DNA from: Mytilus edulis
Lineage: Eukaryota; Mollusca; Bivalvia; Mytilida; Mytilidae
Assembly (NCBI RefSeq): GCF_963676685.1
Contig: NC_092346.1
Span: 49,753,062-49,817,061, forward strand
Direction of reading: 5' to 3'
Length of the DNA stretch: 64,000 nt
The position numbers and the translations under genes are program-made. The notes beneath the pieces are model-generated. The model saw only the letters and a list, made by a program, of their open reading frames with translations. It searched no databases and was not told the DNA's origin. Positions 1 to 9,660 of the stretch are shown here, one piece after another; position 1 is the first letter of the stretch; every line of letters starts with the position of its first letter.

Positions 1-439
1 AAACCACAGTTACCTTTTACCTTTGAGTAATAAATTTACATGCCACTTGTTGTAATTGAAAGGGTGAAACCTTTGAAAAAATCTTAAAAGCAAGATGTTT
101 TTGTTTAGAAAATAATACCATTCATCAAAAATTGAATAAAATTCCCAACTACGACTTAAACCTACATGATATATTATAACAGATATGTTTGTCCGTGATT
201 AATTCAAGAAGAGAACACATATAATGTTAAGCTATATAACCTAATGATCTGTTACATAAATTATAAAAAAAGGTTAGATCGATGAATACTTCAAAATAAC
301 ATACGTTTTATAAACAAAACATATTTAAGGGAGAGTGATCGGCTTTGGGCACTGTACTGTATCTCCAAATACATATGAAATCTTAATGTAGTATAAACCT
401 TATTTGCTCAGGCGACGATGTGTAGGTTTCTGGTGTTAT
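1..439. other. AT-rich stretch, nothing recognised
   Basis: No open frame, splice-bounded exon or recognisable repeat terminus was seen. The sequence is AT-rich and stop-dense in all frames. Confidence 0.5.
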
Positions 440-800
440 GTGTAAATAAACTCATCATAGATAACAGGATTAAATTTTGTATTTACGCCAGATGCGCGTT
501 TCGTCTATAAAAGACTCATCAGTGACGCTAGAATCCAAAAAGGTTAAAAAGACCAAATTAAGTACGAAGTTAAAGAGCATGGAGGACCAAAATTTCAAAA
601 TGATTTCCCAAATACAATTAAGGTTATTTATTCCTGAGGTAGAAAAGCCTTTCAAGTCAGGAATATGACAGTTCTTGTCCATTCGTTTTTTTATGTGTTT
701 TGTCATTTGATTTTGCCATATGATTATGCACTTTCCGATTAGATTTTCCTCTGAGTTCAGTATTTTTGTGATTTTACTTTTTAGTATTTCAAAAATTCAA
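440..800 (-). mobile_element. Ribozyme-bearing retroelement fragment (PLE/retrozyme-like)
   Basis: This block surrounds a hammerhead motif and continues to about 800 with sequence I recognise as a common mussel interspersed repeat (segments around tgacagttcttgtccattcg and gattttgccatatgatta). No protein frame is present. Hammerheads of this type are known in Penelope-like elements and in small noncoding retrozymes of invertebrates, so a nonautonomous retroelement origin is inferred. Borders are approximate and no target duplication was found. Confidence 0.45.
467..536 (-). ncRNA. Hammerhead ribozyme motif 1
   Basis: Read on the minus strand, the core CTGATGA (522 to 516) is followed by stem II GTCT/AGAC (515 to 503), then GAAA (502 to 499), stem III ACGC/GCGT (499-496 with 488-485) and the expected cleavage position after A484. 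An outer stem I helix GGATT/AATCC (536-532 with 471-467) closes it. The first pair next to the cleavage site is A-A, not Watson-Crick, so this copy may be impaired. Identification is by visible core and stems; activity is untested. Confidence 0.7.
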
Positions 801-859
801 AAGATTTGTTAACAGTTAATTTATAAATATGACCATATCAATGAAAGACATATAGGACG

Positions 860-1020
860 TCCTCACCGTCATCAATGCGTAAACATTATTATATTCCCGC
901 TCTGACTCTTATCAATGAATACATTTCTAGCGTTAGGTATCATATAAATTCTTTCTATTATCAATGCATACATTTCTAGTGTTAAGTAGTATATTCTTAC
1001 TCTTATCAATGCATACTGAT
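860..1020. repeat. Short minisatellite block, unit about 50 bp
   Basis: About three degenerate units share the phrases tatcaatgcatacatttctag and gttaagtagtatattctta. The same unit recurs at about 1690-1812, so this looks like one dispersed minisatellite split by later insertions. Confidence 0.6.
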
Positions 1021-1375
1021 GAAGACATAATCTTTCAGGTTGCATTTCTGTAAATATTGACAATGCAATTTCCCATAGGAACTCCTTTTACGGCTAAAAC
1101 TGTACCACTTTTACTATGAAGTTTTGAAAAAAATCTTATCCTAGAATTGAAAGTTCATATGCACCACAATTTTTTTCAAAGGTCAAAATATAGGGCTGTG
1201 CGGCATATTTTCAACGTTTATATGCCCTGAACTTCTCAGAGTTTAAACTTACACTAATTTTCTTAACTACCCCTACCTCGGACTCGGACTCGGACTTCTC
1301 TTGAACTGAATTTTAATGTGCGTATTGTTATGCGTATACTTTCTACATTGGCTAGAGGTATAGGGGAGGGTTGAG

Positions 1376-1445
1376 ATCTCATAAACATGTTTAACCCCGC
1401 CGTAATTTTGCGCCTGTCCCAAGTCAGGAGCCTCTGGCATTTGTT
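1376..1445 (-). mobile_element. Fragment of the GATGTGGTATGATTGCC repeat family (inverted)
   Basis: The segment reads, inverted, as the central part of the repeat seen complete at 15795-16190: the phrases for ggctcctgacttgggacagg and gcggggttaaacatg are recognisable. It is only a short decayed piece. Confidence 0.5.
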
Positions 1446-1543
1446 AGTCTTGTATGATTTTTAATTTTATTTTCTTGTGTATAATTCGGAGTTTAGTATG
1501 ACGTCCATTATCACTGTACTAATATACATATTTTTAGGGGCCA

Positions 1544-1665
1544 GCTGAAGGACACCTACGGGTGCGGGAATTCTCGCTACATTGAAGACCCATTGGTGTC
1601 CTTCGGCTGTTGTCTGCTCTATGGTCGGGTTGTTGTCGCTTTGACACATTCCCCATTTCCTTTCT
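1544..1665. repeat. Interspersed repeat with internal inverted copy
   Basis: The stretch contains gaaggacacctacgggtgc and the inverted gcacccattggtgtccttc-like segment, forming a hairpin. It is followed by tgtctgctctatggtcgggt and cacattccccatttcc. The second half recurs at 51846-51915 in a DCAF15 intron, which shows that it is a dispersed repeat. Confidence 0.55.
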
Positions 1666-1689
1666 CAATTTTATTTCTTGTTTTAAATA

Positions 1690-1812
1690 TTATGTTATTA
1701 CTGGTATCAGTGCAACATTTCTAGTGTTAAGTATTATATTATTACTGTGTTATCAATGTATAAATTTCTAGTGTTAAAGTAGTATATTCTCAATGCTATC
1801 AATTCTTTCTGT
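1690..1812. repeat. Second block of the about 50-bp minisatellite
   Basis: Two further units of the 860-1020 repeat (acatttctagtgttaagtat and aatttctagtgttaaagtag) lie here, directly upstream of a decayed Penelope-like RT fragment. Confidence 0.55.
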
Positions 1813-1899
1813 TACAGTTCAGTGACATTAACTGGGACATCACGATCTAAAACAGAATCAGTCAGGGAAGGGATGCCTACCTGGTTAAATATATCTCTA

Positions 1900-2520
1900 G
1901 TTAATACAAAAAAGAATTTTGAAACTGACTTTATGATTGACAACATATTTGTTACGTTTAGAGGACACGTTTTTCAACAAACAATCGGCTTTGCAATTGG
2001 ACCAACTGTGTTCCTCTTCTTGTCGACTTGTTTCTTTATTCGTATGAGGCTGAATTCATACAGGAACTTCTTTGAAAGATATAAATGAAGATAGCAGTAT
2101 CCTTCGAGTTTGCTTTCCGCTATATAGTTGATGTTCTCTCGATAAATAATTCCAAATTTAGTGCTTATGATGAACGCATCTATCCCATCAAACTTGAGAT
2201 AAAGAATGCAACAGATATAGTTTATTCTGTCACATATCTTGACATTCATCCATCTAGGAATTAACGTTTCATATGTGTTAAGGGATATGTTCCGAATGTC
2301 GTAACTACAATCCCGTCCCCTTTTCCCGAATTAGAACTACCGAATAAGACTTATTACTGGGTTCGTCATAACATGATCAACACCACAGGTGTCACATGTG
2401 GAGCAGGATCTGCTTACTCTTCCGGGCCATATTTGATAACCCCAAGTTTTTAATGAGGTTTCGTGTTGCTTAGTCTTTAGTTTTCTATGTTGTGTTTTGT
2501 GTTCTACATTTTGTCTGTTG
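1900..2520 (+). pseudogene. Decayed Penelope-like RT fragment with 3' tail
   Basis: Frames contain IDNIFVTF, a run equivalent to the GIPMGTN region and remnants of the YIDDVLS segment of the RT at 4052-5839. The noncoding tail around catgtggagcaggatctgct then follows. It is interrupted by stops and frameshifts and lacks everything upstream of the central RT. It is an old, 5'-truncated, nonfunctional copy in the opposite orientation to the 4-6.7 kb element. Confidence 0.75.
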
Positions 2521-2589
2521 GTTGGGTTTTTTTACAGGATCTGCATGAAAACTTTATCTTGTAGAGGGCGCCAGTTCATTAATGTCTCT

Positions 2590-3225
2590 TGAATCGTGTA
2601 GGTTTTTTTTTGGTGAATCGTTTGCCTCGGTATATTTGCATCCCTCCAGTCTTTGGGTAGTTCACCCGTGTCGAGCGAGCATTGCATTATGTATGATATG
2701 CAAAATTGGAACTAGTAAATCAGCACTTTCTTTGGGTATGCGGTTTTGAATGTTGTTATGTCCGGAGAAACTGTATAGATTGGTGTTTTAGTTGTTTCTC
2801 CACTCCCATTTTGGCAATAGTGGTTGGTGTTATATTGGTTTTTAAACTTATTCTTGTTGTTGGTGAGTTAGCGTCTGATGTTGTTGCAATGACAGACTTG
2901 AATTGTTATAATAGTAGTTCAGGTTTCTCTTGAACTATCGCTGATGAGGATAGGTAACTTTTTTAATGGTACGAATCCTCCAGATACTTGGCATTTTGAT
3001 TTGATGTACTTCCAAAATGCCTTTATATCGTTGTTGATTATGCCCTTAAAGATGTTTTGGCTGACATATTCTTATTCTGCTTTTTATGAGTTGTCTCTTG
3101 CATTCCTTTTTTGTAAGGCCTACAGTTGGACCATTTGCTTGTTTTCCTGGCTTGTTTGTTTAACCTCTTTTTTCTTAAGCATTGTTCTCTCCATATTTTT
3201 TATTTATTGAATGTTGTTCCGGGAT
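2590..3225 (-). pseudogene. Decayed non-LTR retrotransposon (LINE) fragment
   Basis: Translation of the minus strand, jumping between frames, gives phrases typical of the linker before a LINE reverse transcriptase: IKAFWKYIKSK near 2980-3010 and GELPKDWRDANI near 2630-2660. The second is the familiar G-x-LP-x-DW-x-x-A motif of CR1/Jockey/RTE-like RTs. No intact frame remains and no RT catalytic motif was seen. The clade cannot be assigned by eye. Confidence 0.55.
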
Positions 3226-3739
3226 TTTGTTTCTGTATTAGGAATGTTGGTGTTCATGTTGTTTTGAAGGTGTCCAAAAGTTTCTGAACCTCATCTCCTT
3301 GTTGTCTTTCTTTAATTTGACCACTTATAGTGTATGTTTTCTGCCTCTATTTTGTCATCCTATAAAGCAAATTCTTTAGTTTCCAAGTCGGTGATAATGA
3401 TATCGTGATTTAATATTGTTTATCTTACTTTTTTTAACAATGATTTGTTTTTATGGCAATATACTTTTTTTAGAACAATAAATATTTGTTTTATGAACAA
3501 TTATCTATGTTTTATGCATATATATTTTATTTCATGAACACATTTTTTTAAATATATATATATATATATATATTGTATTAATGAACATATATTCGTTTTT
3601 ACGTACAGTTATTTAACTTTATGGACCTATGTTAAATTTTTCTTAATATTGGACAGTTTGACACGCCATAATGATGAATAATTCACGTATAACTTTTAAA
3701 CAAATATTAAAAAGTGTTCATGAAGAAGGCAGATTAATA
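3226..3739. other. T-rich spacer with AT microsatellite
   Basis: No gene is visible. An (AT)n run lies at about 3550-3573 and several TTTATG-rich degenerate repeats surround it. The stretch separates the LINE relic from the Penelope-like tail. Confidence 0.5.
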
Positions 3740-4051
3740 TTGTTTTTCATAAAAGAGGGACGAAAGATACCAGAGGGACAGTCAAACTCATAAATCTAAA
3801 ACAAACTGACAACGCCATGGCTAAAAATGAAAAAGACAAACAGAAAAACAATAGTACACATGACACAATATAGAAAACTAAAGAATAAACAACACGAACC
3901 CCACCAAAAACTAGGGGTGATCTCAGGTGCTCCGAAAGGGTAAGCAGATCCTGCTCCACATGTGGCATCCGTCGTGTTGCTTATGTGATTACAAATCCGG
4001 TAAATAGTCTAATTCGGTAGGTCACATTCATGAAAGGGAAGGGGATTGTAG
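3740..4051 (-). mobile_element. 3' noncoding tail of Naiad-like PLE
   Basis: This minus-strand segment directly follows the RT stop codon. The same tail, in the same order (ctaccgaattagact, catgtggagcaggatctgc, agttttctat, gccatggcgttgtcag, ggtatctttcg), follows the decayed RT copies at 1.9, 8.3 and 22.4 kb. That identifies it as the element's conserved 3' region rather than host sequence. The outer border is near 3740-3750. Confidence 0.7.
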
Positions 4052-5839
4052 TTACGACGTAAGGAACATATCCGATATCATTTGTGAAACGGTTATTCCA
4101 TAACGGTCAACCAACTCGGGATGGCGTCCGTAAAATTTACGAAGGGATGATTTCAACTTCACCATTTGGAACTCTTGGTTTAATAGCTTCCTTGTGAGCA
4201 GTAACCCTCTATCAAGAAAATCATGATAGGAAATGCAAGCACGGGAATATCGTATCAATTGGGAGATATATACCCCGTATGCAGGTGCTGCTGGAATGTT
4301 GCTACTTAGAAATGGAAAGTTCACAATTGGAAAGCTGAAATCATCTCTTTTGTCGTAAAGTTTTGTTTTCAACCCACCCTCATTGTCAATTTCTAGATGT
4401 AAGTCAAGATATGAAGCTGACTTAACTGTATCTGTAGTATCCTTTATATCCAATTCGATGGGATAGATGCGTTCCACATAGTCACCAAATTTTGAATTGT
4501 TTAGTGAAAGAACGTCATCTATATAGCGGAAAGTAGAGTTAAAGGATATTGCTAACTTCTTATCTTTCTTCCTAAGAAGTTCCTGCATGAAGTCAGCCTC
4601 ATAATAATAAAGAAACAAGTCGACAAGTAGAGGGGCACAGTTTGTTCCCATTGGGATGCCGACAGTCTGTTGAAAAACACGTCCTCCGAACGTTACAAAT
4701 ATGTTGTCAATCAAGAAATCAAGCATCTTGATAATATCGGTTTCAGAGAATTTTTTGTTTGAATCAGAGGGATTCTTTACAAAGTATGATTTATCCCTCC
4801 CTAAGACAAGATACTTGTATCTACGTTGGTCATTCTTTTTTATGAAGCAAAGTAATACCAACTCTTTCAATTTGTCTTTTAGTTTGGAATGTGGAATACT
4901 TGTGTAAAGAGTAGAAAAGTCAAATGTTTTAATACTGTTACAAGATGAAAGAGAGTTAGATTGTATGTACTCTAAAAGATCTTTGGAATTTTTAAGTATC
5001 CACATCTGATTCACGCCACCTCTAGAATAGGCAGTTTCACAATAACTTTGAAGCCCGTCTTTGATTGCTGATAAAATAGATGTTAATAATTTAGAAAGAG
5101 GTTTCGTGGAGCACTTGGAAGACCCAGCAATATACCGTTGTTTGTAAGGACACTTATGTAGTTTAGGTATCCAATACAGTGATGGAAGATCCAGTTCTTC
5201 ATCTTTGGTTGAAATACCAAAGGAACAAAGAACAGACCTATGATTATCCAGGATTTCCTCTTTGGTAAGTGTCGTGAGGGTACATGTTGAGTTTCCAAGT
5301 GAATTGTCTATACCTAATTCGTTTATCAAGCAATTAATGTAGTGACTTTTACAGACAAAAACGATGTTATTTGGGGCTTTGTCTGCGGGGACAACAACAT
5401 ATTTATCATGGATGTCGGATAAGTGTTTAGCAACATTTGGGTCTTTAAAGATTGACGTAGCATGGGCATTGATGGACCCATTCAGTTTCTTAATTCTGAT
5501 TTGTATTAACGATCTCACTGCCTTAATCCATTCGGATAGAGTGTCTACGTCTTCCTTTTCACGTTTAGCCCATTGCCTGGCATAATCCTCGACTGAGTTC
5601 ATCAAAATTTTAAAGTTGTATTTCCAATTGATGGATTTAGGCTCACGATATTTCGGACCTCGATAACACACTTCGTAGAGAAGTGTTATTGACAATGTTA
5701 AGGTCACCGGTAATAACGTGGCCAGCAGGATTATATGTGAATTGGGAACTAGCACAAGTGCAATCAGGAGGTTTAGACTTGAAGTCGTCAATATCGAGAT
5801 TCTGCAAAACGCGTTTGTAATTGAAAATTTTAGTTGCAA
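4052..5839 (-). CDS. Reverse transcriptase part of a Naiad-like Penelope element
   Basis: This frame of about 595 codons carries the Penelope-type RT. RT motif A reads FDFSTLYTSIPH (about residue 306), followed by GRVFQQTVGIPMGTN and by the catalytic YIDDVLS (about residue 438). Thumb-like sequence follows, ending at RYGITVSQMI. The conserved GPKYREPKS start of this module lies near residue 60; the residues before it are out-of-frame and probably not native. The upstream endonuclease frame overlaps in a different phase, so a single-base indel in about 5645-5690 broke one original ORF. In this family the RT copies element RNA at a nicked target. The copy is otherwise free of stops, so it is fairly young but probably not autonomous. 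Confidence 0.85.
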   Translation of the reverse strand: MQLKFSITNAFCRISILTTSSLNLLIALVLVPNSHIILLATLLPVTLTLSITLLYEVCYRGPKYREPKSINWKYNFKILMNSVEDYARQWAKREKEDVDTLSEWIKAVRSLIQIRIKKLNGSINAHATSIFKDPNVAKHLSDIHDKYVVVPADKAPNNIVFVCKSHYINCLINELGIDNSLGNSTCTLTTLTKEEILDNHRSVLCSFGISTKDEELDLPSLYWIPKLHKCPYKQRYIAGSSKCSTKPLSKLLTSILSAIKDGLQSYCETAYSRGGVNQMWILKNSKDLLEYIQSNSLSSCNSIKTFDFSTLYTSIPHSKLKDKLKELVLLCFIKKNDQRRYKYLVLGRDKSYFVKNPSDSNKKFSETDIIKMLDFLIDNIFVTFGGRVFQQTVGIPMGTNCAPLLVDLFLYYYEADFMQELLRKKDKKLAISFNSTFRYIDDVLSLNNSKFGDYVERIYPIELDIKDTTDTVKSASYLDLHLEIDNEGGLKTKLYDKRDDFSFPIVNFPFLSSNIPAAPAYGVYISQLIRYSRACISYHDFLDRGLLLTRKLLNQEFQMVKLKSSLRKFYGRHPELVDRYGITVSQMISDMFLTS

Positions 5840-6710
5840 TAGGTTTGGTATAGGTATAAGAAATTATTGGTACAGACTGGTCTTTGAAATAAGGAGGTAT
5901 TTTCGATTGAACTAATTTATGATGAAGGATATTACCTAGGTTGATGCCATCGAGAACTTTGTTGGCAAAGGAAAGATTTAGAAAAGATCTTTTCTCTTTT
6001 TCATCTTTTCCCATGCGAACTGGCTTGAAAAGTCTGTGACTTGCAATGTCCGAAATTATAGCTTGAAGTTTGTATTGGTTTGAATGAGGGTTTGTAACAG
6101 TGGATTCCAAACATAAATTGAACAGAGAATGAAGTTTTGAAAGGGGTAATGAATAAAGTTTCGTGCGAATGTGATGAATACCTAACTGCTTTTGTATGAA
6201 TGACAGCAAGTCATTACTAGAGACATCATGCAGAGAAGGTGGTGTATAATGACGATGACCATGACTGCGTCTACGTCGAGGAGTCGAGTTGAAAATATTC
6301 ATCACATTCACCGAGTTACACGAAGGACTAGATAGAATACCTATACCATCAATTTTGTCATTGCAGCCATACGGTGTTGCAGTTCCCAATTGTCTAATCC
6401 AGTAGTCTTCTTTTTGTCTACGGAGAGTCGTTGAAAGATTAGGATTGTTAGAGCTATGGTATAACTTTTCGATAATGCGAACTGTCATAGAAACGATGGA
6501 ATGATCGGGCTGATTGAAATGCTGGTATAGAATGTCGTTAGCATTGAGGTTAATGTCTGATCTTTGACCGCACATACGTTTGTTTAGCCTTCCTTTCGTT
6601 TCACCGACGTATACCAATCCGCAAAGGTTGCACACTAATCCGTAGACGACATTTATCGACTTACAATTCAGATCATCGTAACTTCTGGTAAAATATGACT
6701 TCTTGGTCAA
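5643..6710 (-). CDS. N-terminal GIY-YIG endonuclease part of the same PLE
   Basis: Residues 21 to about 100 form a GIY-YIG nuclease: VVYGLVCNLCGLVYVGET gives the GIY- and YIG-like strands and a CxxC pair, followed by GRLNKRMCGQR, and QHFNQPDH supplies two histidines. The Cys-Cys-His-His set matches the zinc-knuckle-like insert described for Naiad/Chlamys elements. A linker with PPDCTCASSQF and GHVITGDLN precedes the RT. The frame then ends at a stop after about 355 codons, because it has shifted relative to the RT frame. The assigned first codon is not ATG and an in-frame stop lies just upstream, so the extreme 5' end of the element is missing. Placing the nuclease before the RT is the permuted order, opposite to classical Penelope. 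Confidence 0.8.
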   Translation of the reverse strand: MTKKSYFTRSYDDLNCKSINVVYGLVCNLCGLVYVGETKGRLNKRMCGQRSDINLNANDILYQHFNQPDHSIVSMTVRIIEKLYHSSNNPNLSTTLRRQKEDYWIRQLGTATPYGCNDKIDGIGILSSPSCNSVNVMNIFNSTPRRRRSHGHRHYTPPSLHDVSSNDLLSFIQKQLGIHHIRTKLYSLPLSKLHSLFNLCLESTVTNPHSNQYKLQAIISDIASHRLFKPVRMGKDEKEKRSFLNLSFANKVLDGINLGNILHHKLVQSKIPPYFKDQSVPIISYTYTKPIATKIFNYKRVLQNLDIDDFKSKPPDCTCASSQFTYNPAGHVITGDLNIVNNTSLRSVLSRSEIS

Positions 6711-6942
6711 ATTGCTAGTGAATGTTATATAAAATAGTGCGTTGTGTATATATCATATTATATTGTATGTACGTTACGAATATGTTTTCTTTTTATTTTG
6801 AGGCCTCTTGGGAAGACTAGTTTTAACTAATGAGATCATCCGCTTGAAATAAAGATTATGTATTTATTTATTAATTTATTATTTTGCTTGAAAAGAACGG
6901 TATATTGCTGACTCTTCCAAGTGCTTCACGAAACATCTTTCT

Positions 6943-8103
6943 ATGGCAAGCCGTTCTCGTCAAAACTATGTTTAAACCCTTTTTTCGAAAAAAAAAATTA
7001 CACAATGAGATTAAAAACCTAAAATAACACACTGAGAAATCGAAATTACAAAATTACACACTGAGATTAAACAAAATGAAAAACACACACTGAGAAATGT
7101 AAGTTACACACTGAGATTTTAAAAGGACACACTGAGATTAAATGAATTGAAAAACACACACTGAATTACACACTGCGATTTCAAAAATACACATTGAGAT
7201 TAATATGCAAATTACTAATGAATATTCATGAGATGAATAATTCAACAGATTAATATCTTGGTCACTAGAACTCTTGTCATTATAATGAAATGCGGTTCCT
7301 TCAACCAACGCTCATAATAAATTTCAAGACTTAACATCGTTTTTTTGTTAACTCATATTCATAAGTTATTTGTCAATATGATTCAGATTAATATTATTGC
7401 TAACGGTGTATCGGGATTTTTTGCTTAAAACTGTTTAAGCATAGGTCCTTTTTCGAAAGTCTTTCAATTGTTACCCTGATTTCGCAAGGTAATCTTTTAT
7501 ATTTTTGTTGTTACGTTTATATGTTATTATAGACACTTGGCTGAACATGTCATTGCATTGTTTGTCTTTTTGTAGATTGTTCCAATGATTTCTTATAATT
7601 TTAAAGTTTTCACCATTCGGTTATATCAGAGACATATAATACGTGTCTCTGGTTTTAAGCTTGTAATAGATTAAGATTACGTATGCTAATTAGATATGTG
7701 CGCATAAAAAGTGCGCACAAATCTCAGTGTGTAATTTTAAATTCTCAGTGTGTAATTTCAAATTCTCAGTGTGTGTTTTTCAGTTTATTTCATCTCAGTG
7801 TGTCTTTTTGAAATCTCAGTGTGTAATTTTCAATTCTCAGTGTGTAATTTTCAACTCTGTGTGTTTTTCATTTTTCGTAATCTCAGTGCGTCTTTATAAA
7901 ATCTCAGTGTGTAATTTCTTATTCTTATGTCTAATCCTATTGTCAATGTTTTTGGACAATAAAATATGTTTAAACTAAACTAATTTCTTATTCTCAGTGT
8001 TTGTGTTAGGTTTTTTAATCTCAGTGTGTTTTTTTTTAAATTCTCAGTGTGTAAAATTTTCGAAAATGTTTTTAACATAGTTTTGACGAGAACGGCTTGC
8101 CAT
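6943..8103. mobile_element. 1161-bp nonautonomous DNA transposon with mirrored motif arrays
   Basis: Terminal inverted repeats ATGGCAAGCCGTTCTCGTCA and its complement (ending 8103) are flanked by the exact 8-bp duplication ATCTTTCT (6935-6942 and 8104-8111). Inside the left end there are about nine copies of acacactgagat (about 7000-7200). Inside the right end there are about twelve copies of its complement tctcagtgtgt (about 7720-8050). There is no transposase frame. An 8-bp duplication fits hAT-, P- or Merlin-like elements, but the TIR was not matched to any of them. The motif arrays look like subterminal transposase-binding sites (inference). Confidence 0.85.
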
Positions 8104-8314
8104 ATCTTTCTACATTATTAAGATCATTGTTATCAGCACATCTATTAAGCCATTCTTAAAATTTATTGTGAAACCATCTATTCTAAAGGTTCTAGATATG
8201 GCTTGAATCAGATGTAGATACTAAAAATGTCCATGTCTTTTAGAATACAAACAATTTTATTTTATAATCTAAGACTTTTTCATCTTAAATGTTTGTAAAT
8301 GCAATAGTATTAAA
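8104..8314. other. Spacer between DNA element and PLE relic
   Basis: The 8-bp target copy starts this stretch. The rest is AT-rich with no recognisable feature. Confidence 0.4.
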
Positions 8315-9340
8315 ACCTTTGACTTTTTAACGCTTTATATAAGTATTCCCCATTCCAAACAAAGACAAATTGAAATATTTGGTCCCGTTTTGTTTCATTA
8401 AAAAGAGTCACCAACGTAAATACAAGTATCTGTTCTTAGGGAGGGATAAATTGTATTTTGTTAAAACAAATCACACTGATTCAAACAAACAAATTCTGTG
8501 AAATTGACATTATCAAGATGCTTGATTTTTTGATAGACAACATATTTGTTACATTTGGAAGACGTGTTTCAACAAACAATCGGCATTCCCTTGGGAACAA
8601 ATTTTGCTCTTCTTCTTGCCGGCGTATTCCTTTGTTTTAATAATGCTGGTTTCATACAGAGGATGCTTAGGAAAGAAAGAAGTTAGAATTATCCTTTAAC
8701 TTAACTTTCCGCTATATAAATGATGTTCTCTCACCAAATAGTTCAAAGTTTGGTAACAATGTCATCTATCCCATCGAACTTGCGCTAAAGGATACAACAG
8801 ATACAGTTAAGTCTGCCTCCTTTCTTGACTCACATCTAGAAATTGACAATGAGGGTCGGTTGAAAACAAAACTTTACGACAAAAGAGATGATTTCAGCTT
8901 CCCAATTGTGAACTTTCCATTTATATGTAGCAACATTCCAGTAGCGCCTGCATATGGAATATATCTCCCAGTTGAGGCGATATCCAATGCAGTGCTTGTA
9001 TTTCCTATCATGATTTCTTCAATAGAGGGTTTCTGCTCACAGAGAAGCTAACCAAGAGTTCCAAGTGTTGAAGTTGAAATCATTCCTTCGTAAAATTGTA
9101 TGGACGCCATCACGAGTTGGTTGACCGTTATGGAATATATGTTTCTCAAATAATGACGGATATGTTCCATTTGTTGGATCACAATCACAACGCGTTTCCC
9201 CCAATGTGACCTACCGAATTAGACTTACCTTATATGAGAAACAAGATGGGTGCCTTATGTGAAGCAGGATCTGCACACCCTTCTTGGGCACTTGAGATCA
9301 TCGCCGGTATAGTGGGGTTCATATTGCTCGGTCTTTAGTT
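8315..9340 (+). pseudogene. Decayed Naiad-like RT fragment with 3' tail
   Basis: From about 8315 the sequence follows the RT at 4052-5839, in opposite orientation: FLIDNIFVTFG at about 8525, RYINDVLS at about 8705, and KLYDKRDDFSFPIVNFPF at about 8865. The conserved noncoding tail follows up to the agttttctat segment at about 9340. There are several frameshifts and deletions, and the YIDD box is altered to YIND. The copy lacks the endonuclease and is clearly dead. It ends where a different repeat family begins. Confidence 0.85.
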
Positions 9341-9345
9341 TTCTA

Positions 9346-9660
9346 TATATAAAAAAGAAGATGTGGTATGATTGCCAATGAAACAACTCTCATTAACAAT
9401 CATAGGTCACTGTACGGCCTTCAACAATGAGCAAAGTTCATGACCGCATAGTCAGCTATAAAAGGCCCCGAAATGACAAATGTAAAACAATTCATACAGA
9501 AAACTAACGGCCTAATTTATGTACAAAAAAAAATGAATAAAAAACGAATATGTAACACATCAACAAACGACAACCACCGAATAACAGGTTCCTGACTTGG
9601 GACAGACATATACAACAGAATGTGGCGGGGTTAAACATGATAACGGGATCCCTGATATGT
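9346..9660 (+). mobile_element. Copy of the GATGTGGTATGATTGCC interspersed repeat
   Basis: The block starts with gaagatgtggtatgattgcc and passes through ggtcactgtacggccttcaa, aacgacaaccaccgaataac and gacttgggacagac. It ends at ggcggggttaaacatg and gggatccc. The same order is seen at 15795-16190, 20641-20815 (5' part) and 52828-53235. It has no coding capacity, and the family class (SINE-like or other) is not clear from the sequence. Confidence 0.75.

Noticed and set aside
6990..8050. CRISPR-like regular repeats
   Set aside because: The repeats are 11 bp, irregularly spaced, oriented in opposite directions at the two ends, and enclosed by transposon ends. The DNA is eukaryotic.
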